Shown here in pieces: positions 16,144 to 25,132 of a stretch of DNA of 32,302 bases. The notes beneath the pieces are model-generated. The model ran no database searches, was not told the DNA's origin, and was given only the letters and a program-made list of their open reading frames with translations. This DNA is from Deltaproteobacteria bacterium (lineage in GTDB: Bacteria; Desulfobacterota; DSM-4660; Desulfatiglandales; HGW-15), in contig JAFDEF010000035.1 in NCBI GenBank assembly GCA_019310485.1, positions 1 through 32,302 of the forward strand, written 5' to 3'. The translations under genes were made by a program, and so were the position numbers. How positions within the stretch are numbered: the first letter of the stretch is position 1; every line of letters starts with the position of its first letter.

Positions 16144-18105
16144 ATGCAAGATTTTGCGACTAAAGAAGTTACCACGGATTTGTTGATCATAGGTGGTGGT
16201 ATGGCAGCAAGCGGGGCAGCGGTTGAGGCGGCTTATTGGGCCAAGAAACATGGCCAAAAGGTTGTCCTTGTTGATAAAGCGGCTTTTGATAGAAGCGGGG
16301 CAGTTGCAATGGGACTTTCTGCCATTAACCAATATGTAGGTGAGAACACGCCTATTGATTATCTAAGCTATGTGCAGCAGGACCTCATGGGTCTTTGCCG
16401 CCAAGATCTGGTTATGGATATTGCCCGACACGTCAATGGGACAGTGCACATGTTTGAAGGATTTGGGCTTCCCATATGGAAAGATCCGGACGGCCAGTAC
16501 GTTCATGAAGGTAGATGGCAACTTATGATCAATGGCGAATCATACAAGTTGATAGTGGCCGAAGCAGCTAAAAATTCGATGGCGACCCTGGGTGAGGATG
16601 GTGAAATAATTGAAAGGGTTTTTGTCCACGAACTTCTTCTTGACAAGAATGACAAGAACCGTGTGGCTGGCGCCGTTGGGTTTAGTGTAAGAGAACCCTA
16701 TGAATTTTATGTATTCAAGGCCAAGGCGGTTTTGGTTGCGGCTGGAGGGGCTGTTCATGTGTTTAGACCTAGGTCAACAGGCGAAGGTCTAGGTCGTGCC
16801 TGGTACCCGCCGTGGAATGCCGGCTCAAGTTCTGCTTTGATGCAGAAGGCAGGGGCAGAGATGACCTCACAGGAAGTAATCTTCATTCCAGCCCGGTACA
16901 AGGACGGCTATGGTCCGGTTGGAGCCTGGTTTTTGCTCTTCAAGGCGGCTGCAACCACTGCAAGCGGGGTTAATTACATGGCAGAAGGTCTTAAGGAAGG
17001 AGGAGAGCTCCATAACTGGGCTCCCTACGGAAAGGTTAAGCCTATCCCGACTTGCCTCAGGAATCATTTGATGATGCAGCGGGTCTACATGGAGGGCGAT
17101 GGCCCAATCCTGATGCATACTGACAAGGCAATCGAAAAGATTGCTTCCGAGGCCCCGGACGAGAAGACGAAAAAGAGGAAACTGAAAGAGCTAGAAAGCG
17201 AAGCTTGGGAAGACTTCCTTGATATGACTATTTCTCAGGCCATGCTGTGGGCGTCCAAGAATATCTACCCTGAAAAGGGACCTTCTGAAATCATTCCGTC
17301 TGAACCTTATTTTATCGGTTCACATTCAGGGGCTTCCGGTGCATGGTGCAGCGGTCCGGAAGATCTACAGGATGATACCTCTAAGAGCGAGTATTTTTGG
17401 GGCTACAATCGCATGAGCACAGTTAAGGGGCTGTTCGCAGCGGGTGATGGAGTAGGTGTTTCCAGCCACAAATTCTCTTCGGGTTCATTTACCGAGGGCA
17501 GGATTGCGGCCAAGGCAGCCATTAAGTTCTGCGTGGAGAACCCGGATATGCCTGAGGTAGACCAGGCAAAGGTTGACGAGCTAAAAGTTAAGACCTATGC
17601 TCCTCTAAAGCTGTATGAGGATACCAAGGATTATGCAGTTGGAGAGCCGCACAAAGGCTACTACTATTCTGAGGATATCAATCCCAACTGGATCGATCCA
17701 AAAATGCTCATGTTCCGCATCCAGAAGATCATGGATGAGTATGCAGGAGGCTGGGGGACCCAGTACACTTGCAGTGCAACCACGCTGAATATTGCGCTGG
17801 ATCTGCTGAAATACGTAAGAGAGGATCTAGATAAGGTGGCTGCCAGGGATATCCATGAATTGCTGAGGTACTGGGAAAATAGCCACCGGTTGTTGACAGC
17901 GGAAGCACATGTGAGACATAAGCTGTTCCGCGAGGAGACTAGGTGGCCTGGATATTATTACCGGGCTGATTTCCCCAAGCTTGATGAAGAGAATTGGGGG
18001 AACGTATTTGTGAATTCAAGATATGACGTGGAAGCCAATGAATGGGAAATGATCAAACGACCTATCATTCGATTTGTGAAAATTGAAAAGGTCGTTGGTA
18101 TGTAG
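16144..18105 (+). CDS. aprA: Adenylylsulfate reductase, alpha subunit
   Basis: This is the 653-residue flavoprotein subunit of dissimilatory APS reductase, of the fumarate reductase/succinate dehydrogenase flavoprotein fold. The FAD-binding motif GGGMAASGAAVEA lies at residues 17-29. It is followed by VLVDKAAFDRSGAVAMGLSAIN, a strongly conserved AprA block. Other recognisable blocks are QYVHEGRWQ, VNYMAEGLKEGGELHNWAPYGK, SGASGAWCSGPEDL and FAAGDGVGVSSHKFSSGSF. The enzyme is cytoplasmic and reduces APS to sulfite and AMP, with electrons reaching it through AprB. Length is close to that of characterised AprA. A GGAGGT lies upstream of ATG 16144. A strong terminator follows at 18138-18178, so the apr transcript is aprBA only and qmoABC is transcribed separately. 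Confidence 0.98.
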   Translation: MQDFATKEVTTDLLIIGGGMAASGAAVEAAYWAKKHGQKVVLVDKAAFDRSGAVAMGLSAINQYVGENTPIDYLSYVQQDLMGLCRQDLVMDIARHVNGTVHMFEGFGLPIWKDPDGQYVHEGRWQLMINGESYKLIVAEAAKNSMATLGEDGEIIERVFVHELLLDKNDKNRVAGAVGFSVREPYEFYVFKAKAVLVAAGGAVHVFRPRSTGEGLGRAWYPPWNAGSSSALMQKAGAEMTSQEVIFIPARYKDGYGPVGAWFLLFKAAATTASGVNYMAEGLKEGGELHNWAPYGKVKPIPTCLRNHLMMQRVYMEGDGPILMHTDKAIEKIASEAPDEKTKKRKLKELESEAWEDFLDMTISQAMLWASKNIYPEKGPSEIIPSEPYFIGSHSGASGAWCSGPEDLQDDTSKSEYFWGYNRMSTVKGLFAAGDGVGVSSHKFSSGSFTEGRIAAKAAIKFCVENPDMPEVDQAKVDELKVKTYAPLKLYEDTKDYAVGEPHKGYYYSEDINPNWIDPKMLMFRIQKIMDEYAGGWGTQYTCSATTLNIALDLLKYVREDLDKVAARDIHELLRYWENSHRLLTAEAHVRHKLFREETRWPGYYYRADFPKLDEENWGNVFVNSRYDVEANEWEMIKRPIIRFVKIEKVVGM

Positions 18106-18137
18106 GCATAAGATATTACTTCAATGTAAAAAATCTA

Positions 18138-18178
18138 TTTTGCTCCAGGCACCCTCAGGGTGCCTGGAGCAAATTTTT
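18138..18178. terminator. Strong terminator between aprA and the SEC-C gene
   Basis: A near-perfect stem, TTTGCTCCAGGCACCC / GGGTGCCTGGAGCAAA, with a 3-nt loop (TCA, 18155-18157) is followed by TTTTT. The upstream A/T-rich flank makes it usable in both directions, ending aprA on the plus strand and the SEC-C gene on the minus strand. Confidence 0.92.
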
Positions 18179-18187
18179 GTCAGCTCA

Positions 18188-18952
18188 TTACGAAGAGGTA
18201 TTCCCCGTATAGCCCAGGCGGTTTTTTATCAATTCGTCAATTTCATCTTTATGGGATGCCAAGAATTTCATCATATTTCTCGAGTGGGCAGAAATTCTTC
18301 GGATATCGCCACTTTTGATAAGGGAGCCCTCCATCAACATATTCTGCTTGTGCAAGTAAGAAATAATTGTGTCCTCTGCATCAAGGTTTACATGGAAGCG
18401 GTTTTTAAGGTATTCCATCCAGTCTCCGAATTCTCTGGGGTGATCCAGATGGTCGATGGAAATGTGCGCTTTTAGGGATAGCTGGTAGGCCATGCCGGGC
18501 AGGAGACCGGAGCCGCCAAGAAAGTCCAACACGTGGGCCAATTCATGAGTTAGGGTTGAGTCATGTATGTGAGGAGTAATTGCAACATAGATTGTTTCAG
18601 GGTCTTTTTCTTGTGTTTTCATGGGATTGACAATTAGGCCGGCAGCACTATAATGCTTTTCCCGCAAATGCCCCTTGTCAAAGGACTCCAGGGCGACATA
18701 TGCCCCGAAATCAATGAATTTTATCCGTGAAAAGCCTGTATTACCTATAAGATTCTTAATATCCAACGCACATGCCATTTCCTTTGATCGTCCGTAATTT
18801 ACTTCTGGAAGGGACATAATTTTTTGAGCTATATCCTGCTTCATCTTCTCCGCTTGTATGAAAAACAGCTCATCCTCACGGCCCAGATGGCAATTCTTGA
18901 ACTTTTTTCCGCTACCGCACGGGCAAGGATCATTTCGTCCTATTTTCCCCAT
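18188..18952 (-). CDS. SEC-C motif protein with HExxH motif, copy A
   Basis: This 254-residue protein begins with a SEC-C zinc-binding motif ([19 protein letters not shown]10, C12, C21, H22). The remaining ~230 residues are a domain I do not recognise. It contains LTHELAHVLDFLGGSGLLPG, where HELAH (136-140) is a potential HExxH zinc-protease site. Other blocks shared with copy B are YGRSKEM, LDIKNLIGNTG, IKFIDF, DPETIYVAI, LDHPREFGDW and GYTG. I choose ATG 18952 over ATG 18958 because GGAG sits 6 nt upstream of the former, and copy B begins at the same point. It follows the zinc-ribbon gene by 90 bp on the minus strand. The role is unknown: it may be a metalloprotease or a metal-dependent accessory factor. 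Confidence 0.8.
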   Translation of the reverse strand: MGKIGRNDPCPCGSGKKFKNCHLGREDELFFIQAEKMKQDIAQKIMSLPEVNYGRSKEMACALDIKNLIGNTGFSRIKFIDFGAYVALESFDKGHLREKHYSAAGLIVNPMKTQEKDPETIYVAITPHIHDSTLTHELAHVLDFLGGSGLLPGMAYQLSLKAHISIDHLDHPREFGDWMEYLKNRFHVNLDAEDTIISYLHKQNMLMEGSLIKSGDIRRISAHSRNMMKFLASHKDEIDELIKNRLGYTGNTSS

Positions 18953-19042
18953 CGTCATCTCCGATCAGGCAATCTGAATCATTAGCTGCAGTTGCTGCTA
19001 TGGGTGTCTGCGATTGAAGCGTTTCATCTTACTCAGGCCAAA

Positions 19043-19330
19043 CTACCCGTCAATTATTCCCTTTTTTAAGGCATCCTCTGATTTGACCGGGAACGGATTA
19101 GTCTGTCCGGTATCAGGATCAAGCATGTGGCGGTATGAAACGTGGCGGTGGTAGTTGTTCCACATCCAGTCCCACCCATTTACGAAATAGGGGCATTCAT
19201 CGTTGAAACAAACATACAAAAACTGGCTTGCCCAAGTTGTACACCCTCCAAACTGCAGATGTGTGCCCGTCCACTTACTCATTTTTTTTCCGCAGTGCGG
19301 GCAGATCGGAGGCCGCCCAGAATCATACAT
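19043..19330 (-). CDS. Small zinc-ribbon protein, copy A
   Basis: This is a 95-residue protein with paired cysteines in CPHC (10-13) and CFNDEC (41-46), forming a zinc ribbon. It resembles proteins often labelled Ogr/Delta-like zinc finger. The motif [19 protein letters not shown] is followed by VSYRHMLDPDTGQ, and the protein ends in GIIDG. It shares this architecture and most of these blocks with the protein at 26562-26831, so the two are clear paralogues. ATG 19330 has GGAGGG about 7 nt upstream. It is probably cotranscribed with the SEC-C gene downstream and points toward aprA. The conserved aromatic GWDWMW segment is unusual for a transcription-type zinc finger, so its function should be left open. 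Confidence 0.82.
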   Translation of the reverse strand: MYDSGRPPICPHCGKKMSKWTGTHLQFGGCTTWASQFLYVCFNDECPYFVNGWDWMWNNYHRHVSYRHMLDPDTGQTNPFPVKSEDALKKGIIDG

Positions 19331-19832
19331 ATTTACCCTCCATACAGATTATTGTTGATAACATATAGAGCTTTGAGATTTTTATCAAGTGCTAAATCCC
19401 TCCACGATTTTGCATAATGCGCACCGTGGTTTTCCTTCTTCCTGAAAAAGACAGTGTCTCAGCCCCCGAACCTTAATCTATCATGTTTTCTCCTCATTCC
19501 TGAAGGGAGGCTTACGACCCGGCAGGTCTTCGCGCCTTTCGTCAAAGGCATCCCTCTTTCACATCTTTTTGCACACTTACTATGAGCCTATTAATGTCGC
19601 AAAGTGAAAGGCAATTTTGGCTTGCACTATGCCGGTAGCGTATGGTATAGGATTTTGGCTTTTGCATTGGTGCCGGGAAGAATCACGAGGGCGCTTCAGA
19701 TTTTTTGCTTTCCAATGTTTCCCCCAGCTTTCAGCTCTTGGAAAAGCGGCATTTGGGAGATGCACGCGGCTGTTTTTTTCGCCTATGAGGGCTTATTAAT
19801 GGGGGACCTGCTGGGTACCCGGAGGTTTTGAA
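19331..19832. other. Divergent intergenic region upstream of etfQO
   Basis: 500 bp between the zinc-ribbon gene and the ETF:QO gene. Short open frames exist on the plus strand (for example 19604-19831), but they have no family resemblance or ribosome-binding support. Promoters for the qmo transcript and for cassette A should lie here. I see no clear consensus pair. Confidence 0.45.
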
Positions 19833-21533
19833 ATGGAAGAAAGAGAAGTGATGGAAGTTGATGTCCTGTTCGTGGGTGGTGGAGTTGCTTCCCTAAGTGG
19901 TGCACTTCACCTTGCTAACCTGATTAAGAAGCACAACGAAAAAGTTGAGAACACAGGTGAAGGCACGAAGCTGCAAGAAGTGATGATCGCAGTTCTTGAA
20001 AAAGGTGCCTATGTGGGTGCGCACGGTATTTCAGGAGCCGTAATGGACCCTGTGGCACTTCGAGAACTTGTTCCTGATTTCATCGAAAAAGGCGCTCCTC
20101 TTGAATCAGAGGTGAAAAAGGAGGAGGTTTGTCTTTTTACCGGAAAAGGGAGAATTAAATCTCCCATTGTGCCCCCGCCGCTGAACAACCATGGAAACTA
20201 TGTGGTTTCGCTCTCCAGGCTCACCGAGTGGCTTGGAAAAATGGTGGAGGAGAGCGGGGTAGACATTTTTCCCGGTTTTGCCGGTACTGAAGTTTTGTAC
20301 GACGGCGACAGGGTGATTGGAGTAAGGACTGGGGATAAAGGAATCGACTCTGACGGGACCAAGAAGCCCAATTTTGAACCGGGCATTGATCTTCATGCTA
20401 AGGTGACGATTTTTGGGGAAGGATCGCGGGGGAGTCTGGCCAAGACCCTTATAAAGCGATTTTCCCTTGATCAAGGTAAGAATCCTCAGAGTTTCGTGGT
20501 TGGAGTAAAAGAGGTATGGGAAGTTCCTGAAGGAAGGATCCAGCCTGGCCATGTTGTTCACTCAATGGGCTACCCCTTGAAAAGTGATACTTATGGAGGA
20601 AGCTTTATTTACGGTATGAAAGAAAATAAAGTTTCCATCGGCCTCCTTACAGGGCTGGACTATGAAGACCCATTTCTCGATCCTCACCGGGAGTTTCAGA
20701 AGTTTAAGCTCCATCCTTATGTGGCCTCCATAATAGAAGGGGGCAAGTTGATCCAGTATGGTGCCAAGACAGCGCCCGTTGGCGGTTATTTTTCAGTACC
20801 CAGGGTGAGTTTTCCCGGAGGGCTTCTTATCGGGGATTCCGCCAGCCTCTTTATTAGTCAGAAAATAAAAGGAATTCATATGGGTATGAAATCCGGGATG
20901 CTTGCTGCAGAAACTGTGTTTGAGGCCCTTGTCAAGAATGATTTTTCCGACTCACAGCTTGATAAATACCGGACAGCCCTGAGTGAAAGTTATGTTGGAA
21001 AGGAGCTTTACAGGGTACGGAATTTTCACCAGGCATTCCAGAAAGGGTTGTGGTGGGGGCTTACTAAGGCTGGCCTGCAGTATGTTCTGGGGGGAAGAAT
21101 TCTCAAAAGCCGTCTGGAGGCAGATCCGGATTTCCTGCACATGAAAAAAGTCGTTGACTTTTACGGTAAAAAGACACCTTCAGAACAGGAGAAGGGTGAT
21201 ATTAAGTTTGACGGTGAGCGCACCTTTGATAAGGAAACAGACGTTTACTATTCAGGCACCACCCACGAAGAAAAGCAACCCCCTCACCTTAAAATCCCGG
21301 ATCTTAATATCTGTTACGGCAAGTGCAGCGAAGAGTACCAGAATCCGTGTGTAAGGTTTTGCCCTGCCGGTGTGTATGAAATAGAGGTGGACGAGGAAAC
21401 CGGGAAGCGGGAGCTAAAGCTTAATTTTTCAAACTGCGTGCACTGCAAGACGTGTGATGTCAAAGACCCGTACGAAAATATCACTTGGGTTCCCCCGGAG
21501 GGAGGAGGGGGACCTAAATATACACTCATGTAG
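19833..21533 (+). CDS. Electron-transfer flavoprotein:quinone oxidoreductase (ETF dehydrogenase)
   Basis: This is a 566-residue ETF:QO. An FAD-binding Rossmann motif, VGGGVASLSGALHLA, starts near residue 14. The quinone/FAD domain blocks YVVSLSRLTEWLG, GGLLIGDSASL and KIKGIHMGMKSGMLAAE are typical of the family. The carboxy terminus is the ferredoxin-like domain with CPAGVYE, NCVHCKTCDVKDPYENITW (C535, C538, C541) and PEGGGGPKY. It oxidises electron-transfer flavoprotein and reduces membrane quinone. That usually serves acyl-CoA dehydrogenases in fatty-acid or aromatic degradation. No etfAB genes are present in this window. ATG 19833 has GGAGG 7 nt upstream. It is 74 bp from qmoA on the same strand and is probably cotranscribed with it, which couples it by position to the quinone-oxidising Qmo complex. 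Confidence 0.95.
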   Translation: MEEREVMEVDVLFVGGGVASLSGALHLANLIKKHNEKVENTGEGTKLQEVMIAVLEKGAYVGAHGISGAVMDPVALRELVPDFIEKGAPLESEVKKEEVCLFTGKGRIKSPIVPPPLNNHGNYVVSLSRLTEWLGKMVEESGVDIFPGFAGTEVLYDGDRVIGVRTGDKGIDSDGTKKPNFEPGIDLHAKVTIFGEGSRGSLAKTLIKRFSLDQGKNPQSFVVGVKEVWEVPEGRIQPGHVVHSMGYPLKSDTYGGSFIYGMKENKVSIGLLTGLDYEDPFLDPHREFQKFKLHPYVASIIEGGKLIQYGAKTAPVGGYFSVPRVSFPGGLLIGDSASLFISQKIKGIHMGMKSGMLAAETVFEALVKNDFSDSQLDKYRTALSESYVGKELYRVRNFHQAFQKGLWWGLTKAGLQYVLGGRILKSRLEADPDFLHMKKVVDFYGKKTPSEQEKGDIKFDGERTFDKETDVYYSGTTHEEKQPPHLKIPDLNICYGKCSEEYQNPCVRFCPAGVYEIEVDEETGKRELKLNFSNCVHCKTCDVKDPYENITWVPPEGGGGPKYTLM

Positions 21534-21607
21534 TAAGAGGGATCTGAGTCTCCCTAAGCGCGGGGGAAAAAGATTGCCTATAATTCGACTAGCTGAGGAG
21601 GATGATA

Positions 21608-22870
21608 ATGGCAGAAACACAGACCCAAAGTATATTGGTAGTCGGGGGTGGCATGAGCGGACTCACGGCCGCCATCGAAGCAGCGGAAGCTGGCTACGAC
21701 ACATACCTGGTGGAGAAGAACCCGTACCTGGGAGGAAGGGTGGCGCAGTTCTACCAGTACTTCCCCAAGCTCTGCCCCCCTTATTGCGGACTGGAAATAA
21801 ATTTCCGTCGCATTAAGCAAAATCCAAAAATTCAGACAATCACAATGGCTGAAGTGGAGAAGATCGCGGGAGAGGAGGGAAATTTTGATGTAACGATCAA
21901 GGTTAATCCTCGTTACGTGAACGAGAATTGTACTGCTTGCGGAAAATGTGCGGAGGCATGCAGCATGGAAATCGACAATCCCTTCAACTATGGCATGAAT
22001 AAGATGAAGGCGGCCTATTTGCCCCACGACATGGCTTTTCCCATGCGCTACGTACTCGACCCGGCACTGGTTAAGAGCGATGAGGCCCAGAAAGTCAAGG
22101 ATGCGTGTCCGTATGATGCAATTGAGTTGGACATGGAGCCCAGGACAATTAACCTGAAGGTTGGGGCTATCGTGTGGGCAACCGGCTGGAGGCCTTATGA
22201 TGCAAACAAGCTGGAAACATACGGTTTTGGGCAATACCCGGACGTGATTACAAATGTAATGATGGAAAGGATGGCATCGTGGACAGGCCCTACGAAAGGG
22301 AAAATCGTCCGCCTTTCTGATGGGGAAGCTCCGAAGTCTGTCGCATTTGTCCAGTGCGCGGGATCAAGAGATGAGAATCACCTGCCGTTTTGCTCCGGTA
22401 TCTGCTGCATGGCCTCAATGAAGCAAGCAACCTATGTTCGGGAGCAATACCCTGACGCAAAAATTTACATTTTCTTTATCGACATAAGGACAACCGATCG
22501 CCTGGAAGACTTCTACTATAAGGTGAAGGAAGATGAGAACATCCAATTTTTCAAGGGAAAGGTAGCCAAGATTACTCAGGATGAAGACGGCAAAGGCCTC
22601 CTTTTGCGTGTGGAGGAGACCACCGCAGGAGCACTTCAGGAAATTTCAGTAGATATGGTTGTTCTCGCAACAGGGATGCAGCCCAACACCTCGGATGCCC
22701 CTCTTCCTGTTGAGGTTGCCTATGACGACTACGGGTTTCTAGCTTCCCAGGTCCCTAGACCCGGCATCTACGCTGCCGGCTGCACCAGAACACCTACAGG
22801 CGTCTCGGAGTCTGTTCAAGACGGGACCGCAGCGGCTCTTAAGGCCATTCAATCCATCGCCAGGAGGTAA
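21608..22870 (+). CDS. qmoA: Quinone-interacting membrane-bound oxidoreductase subunit QmoA
   Basis: This is a 420-residue HdrA-like flavoprotein. FAD-binding motif VVGGGMSGLTAAIEAAEAG is at the amino terminus, followed by GGRVAQFYQYFPKLCPPYCG. A 4Fe-4S type sequence, CTACGKCAEAC, is followed by the HdrA-like region KAAYLPHDMAFPMRY. ATGWRPYDANKLE and FVQCAGSRDENHLPFCSGICC are further HdrA/QmoA signatures. QmoABC is thought to channel electrons from quinol to APS reductase, with QmoA as a cytoplasmic flavin subunit. I set the start at ATG 21608 because GGAG (21597-21600) has proper spacing to it, while ATG 21602 is too close. It lies between ETF:QO (74 bp) and qmoB (5 bp), so it is in one operon with them. 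Confidence 0.95.
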   Translation: MAETQTQSILVVGGGMSGLTAAIEAAEAGYDTYLVEKNPYLGGRVAQFYQYFPKLCPPYCGLEINFRRIKQNPKIQTITMAEVEKIAGEEGNFDVTIKVNPRYVNENCTACGKCAEACSMEIDNPFNYGMNKMKAAYLPHDMAFPMRYVLDPALVKSDEAQKVKDACPYDAIELDMEPRTINLKVGAIVWATGWRPYDANKLETYGFGQYPDVITNVMMERMASWTGPTKGKIVRLSDGEAPKSVAFVQCAGSRDENHLPFCSGICCMASMKQATYVREQYPDAKIYIFFIDIRTTDRLEDFYYKVKEDENIQFFKGKVAKITQDEDGKGLLLRVEETTAGALQEISVDMVVLATGMQPNTSDAPLPVEVAYDDYGFLASQVPRPGIYAAGCTRTPTGVSESVQDGTAAALKAIQSIARR

Positions 22871-22875
22871 GCTAA

Positions 22876-25107
22876 ATGGAAAAGAAAATTGCAGTCTATG
22901 TTTGCGCAGGATGTGGTATCGGTGATGCCATTGATATAGAGCAATTAAGCAAGATCGCCACGGAAGAAAACAAGGTCCCCATTTGCAAGACTCATCAGAA
23001 CCTTTGCAGCCAGGAAGGGCTGAAGCAGATTCAAGATGATATCGCAAATGAGGCTGCCAATACCATTGTGATCGCGGCATGCTCTCACAGGGTTATGTAT
23101 GACGTGTTCAAGTTTGAAAACTGCATTGTTGAGCGGGTAAATCTCCGCGAGCAGGTGGCATGGTCACAAAAGCCCGGTGAGGAGGATACACAAATGATGG
23201 CCGAGGATTATCTCCGGATGTCGCTCGCCAAGGTAGGTACAATGGAGCTGCCCGAACCCTTTCAGCCTGAGGGGGAGATTTCCCGGGATATTCTTGTGGT
23301 CGGAGGTGGTCTTGCAGGACTTGCCTCCGCAGTAGAAGCCTCAAAGGCAGGCCGCTCTGTTATCTTGGTGGAAAAAGAGAATGAACTTGGGGGATTTCAA
23401 AAAAATGTCAAGAAGATTGCTTCCCTGCCGTACAAAGATATTAGAGATAATATCATTGGAGATCTAATAGAGGCTGTCTCCAGTGATAACAGAATAAAGG
23501 TGTATACAGGCGCTAGTGTTGAAAAAACTGAGGGAGGCCCCGGCGTGTTTGATGTCTTGATCAAACAAAACGGTTCCTCTGCTCAGCACAAAGTCGGAGC
23601 CATCGTGCTGGCAACAGGGTGGGAGCCATACGATCCTGAAAAGCTCGACAAGAAGCTGGGATTTGGCGCATCTCCGAATGTGATCACAAACGCCATGTTT
23701 GAGGAAAAATACCAGGAAGGCAGTATCACCCGACCAAGCGATGGTAAGAATGTTGCCAATGTAGCCTTTCTTCAATGTGCGGGGAGCAGGGATCCAAATC
23801 ACCTGCCTTACTGTTCAACTGTTTGCTGTATCACAGCCCTAAAGCAGGCTCTTCATGTGAAGGAACAAAACGCTGATGCCAGTGTCTTTGTTGTTTACAA
23901 GGAAATGCGAACACCCGGGCAATCTGAAGATCTTTATAGAAAGGCACAGGAAGCGGGAATCACATTTATCCGTTGCCAGTCACCGGAGGTCATTGTAAGT
24001 GATGGTCAGGTGAGCGTTGAAGCAGAAGATGAGCTCTTGGGCGAAAAGGTCCTACTTGAAGACCTGGACATGGTTGTTCTGGCAACAGGCATGGTGCCCG
24101 TGAGTGCATTTGGTCCTGACGTTGCGCAAGAAGAAAAAGAGCAAGGCGAAGGGGAAAAGAAAGAGGAAGAGGAACTAGAGGTTCCGCTTGATCTAATAAG
24201 GCGTTCAAACATGTTAAACCTTGACTACCGCCAAGGCCCCGAAGTTCCTGCGCTCCGTTACGATTTTCCCGATTCCCATTTCATATGCTTTCCTTATGAG
24301 ACAAGGCGAACCGGAATTTATGCGGCTGGCGGGATTCGGAGGCCCATGGGCATTGATTCCACGATGAAGGATGCGGCTGGTGCGGTAATGAAGGCAATCC
24401 AGTGTATCGAACTGACAGCCCGGGGAGCGGCCGTTCATCCACGGGCGGGCGACATGAGCTTTCCAGAGTTTGCCATGCAGCGCTGCACCCAGTGCAAGCG
24501 ATGTACGGTGGAATGTCCTTTTGGTGCGATCAACGAGGACGAAAAGGCAAATCCCTTGCCGAATCCGACCAGGTGCCGCAGGTGCGGGGTTTGTATGGGA
24601 GCGTGTCCAGAAAGAATTATTTCATTCAAGGACTATTCCGTGGCCATGATTGGAAACATGATAAAGGCAATAGAGGTGCCTGAGGAAGACGAAGAAAAGC
24701 CCCGTATTCTCGTGTTGGCATGCGAGAATGACGCCTTTCCGGCCCTTGACATGGTAGGCCTAAACAGGATGACCTACAATCCCTGGGTGAGAGTAATACC
24801 CCTTCGTTGCCTTGGGTCCATGAACCTGGTCTGGATAGCGGATGCCCTATCAAAGGGCATAGACGGAGTGCTGCTGCTTGGCTGCCAGCATGGTGATGAT
24901 TATCAGTGCCATTTTATCAAAGGAAGTGAGCTGGCAAGTATCAGGCTGAGCAAGGTATCAGAGACACTGGATCGTTTGGCTTTGGAATCAGATAGGGTTC
25001 GATTTGAAACCATTTCCATTATTGACTATGACAAGCTTCCGGGGTTGCTGGATGAGTTTGCTGAAAAGCTTGATGAAGTTGGACCAAACCCATTCAAAGG
25101 CTGGTAG
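22876..25107 (+). CDS. qmoB: Quinone-interacting membrane-bound oxidoreductase subunit QmoB
   Basis: This is a 743-residue protein combining an HdrA-like flavoprotein and an MvhD-like domain. The amino terminus has a cysteine-containing segment (YVCAGCGIGD, then CKTHQNLC and ACSH). The FAD motif VVGGGLAGLASAVEASKAG lies near residue 140. Two ferredoxin motifs, CTQCKRCTVEC and CRRCGVCMGAC, fall near residues 536-576. The last 150 residues, with VLACENDAFPALDM and LLLGCQHGDDYQC, match the MvhD fold that mediates electron transfer in Hdr-Mvh complexes. A highly acidic, lysine-containing stretch (about residues 416-435) interrupts the flavin domain. It has the 22876 start 5 bp after the qmoA stop and is followed by qmoC after 25 bp. 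Confidence 0.95.
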   Translation: MEKKIAVYVCAGCGIGDAIDIEQLSKIATEENKVPICKTHQNLCSQEGLKQIQDDIANEAANTIVIAACSHRVMYDVFKFENCIVERVNLREQVAWSQKPGEEDTQMMAEDYLRMSLAKVGTMELPEPFQPEGEISRDILVVGGGLAGLASAVEASKAGRSVILVEKENELGGFQKNVKKIASLPYKDIRDNIIGDLIEAVSSDNRIKVYTGASVEKTEGGPGVFDVLIKQNGSSAQHKVGAIVLATGWEPYDPEKLDKKLGFGASPNVITNAMFEEKYQEGSITRPSDGKNVANVAFLQCAGSRDPNHLPYCSTVCCITALKQALHVKEQNADASVFVVYKEMRTPGQSEDLYRKAQEAGITFIRCQSPEVIVSDGQVSVEAEDELLGEKVLLEDLDMVVLATGMVPVSAFGPDVAQEEKEQGEGEKKEEEELEVPLDLIRRSNMLNLDYRQGPEVPALRYDFPDSHFICFPYETRRTGIYAAGGIRRPMGIDSTMKDAAGAVMKAIQCIELTARGAAVHPRAGDMSFPEFAMQRCTQCKRCTVECPFGAINEDEKANPLPNPTRCRRCGVCMGACPERIISFKDYSVAMIGNMIKAIEVPEEDEEKPRILVLACENDAFPALDMVGLNRMTYNPWVRVIPLRCLGSMNLVWIADALSKGIDGVLLLGCQHGDDYQCHFIKGSELASIRLSKVSETLDRLALESDRVRFETISIIDYDKLPGLLDEFAEKLDEVGPNPFKGW

Positions 25108-25132
25108 TTGACGAATAGCAGGAGGGATAAGC

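Noticed and set aside
19604..19831. Plus-strand open frame of 75 codons just upstream of etfQO
   Set aside because: No ribosome-binding site, no recognisable family, and composition like noncoding sequence. An overlapping frame in another register is equally open.
21578..22234. Minus-strand open frame (218 codons) opposite qmoA
   Set aside because: It is a shadow of qmoA codons; no start signal and no family resemblance.
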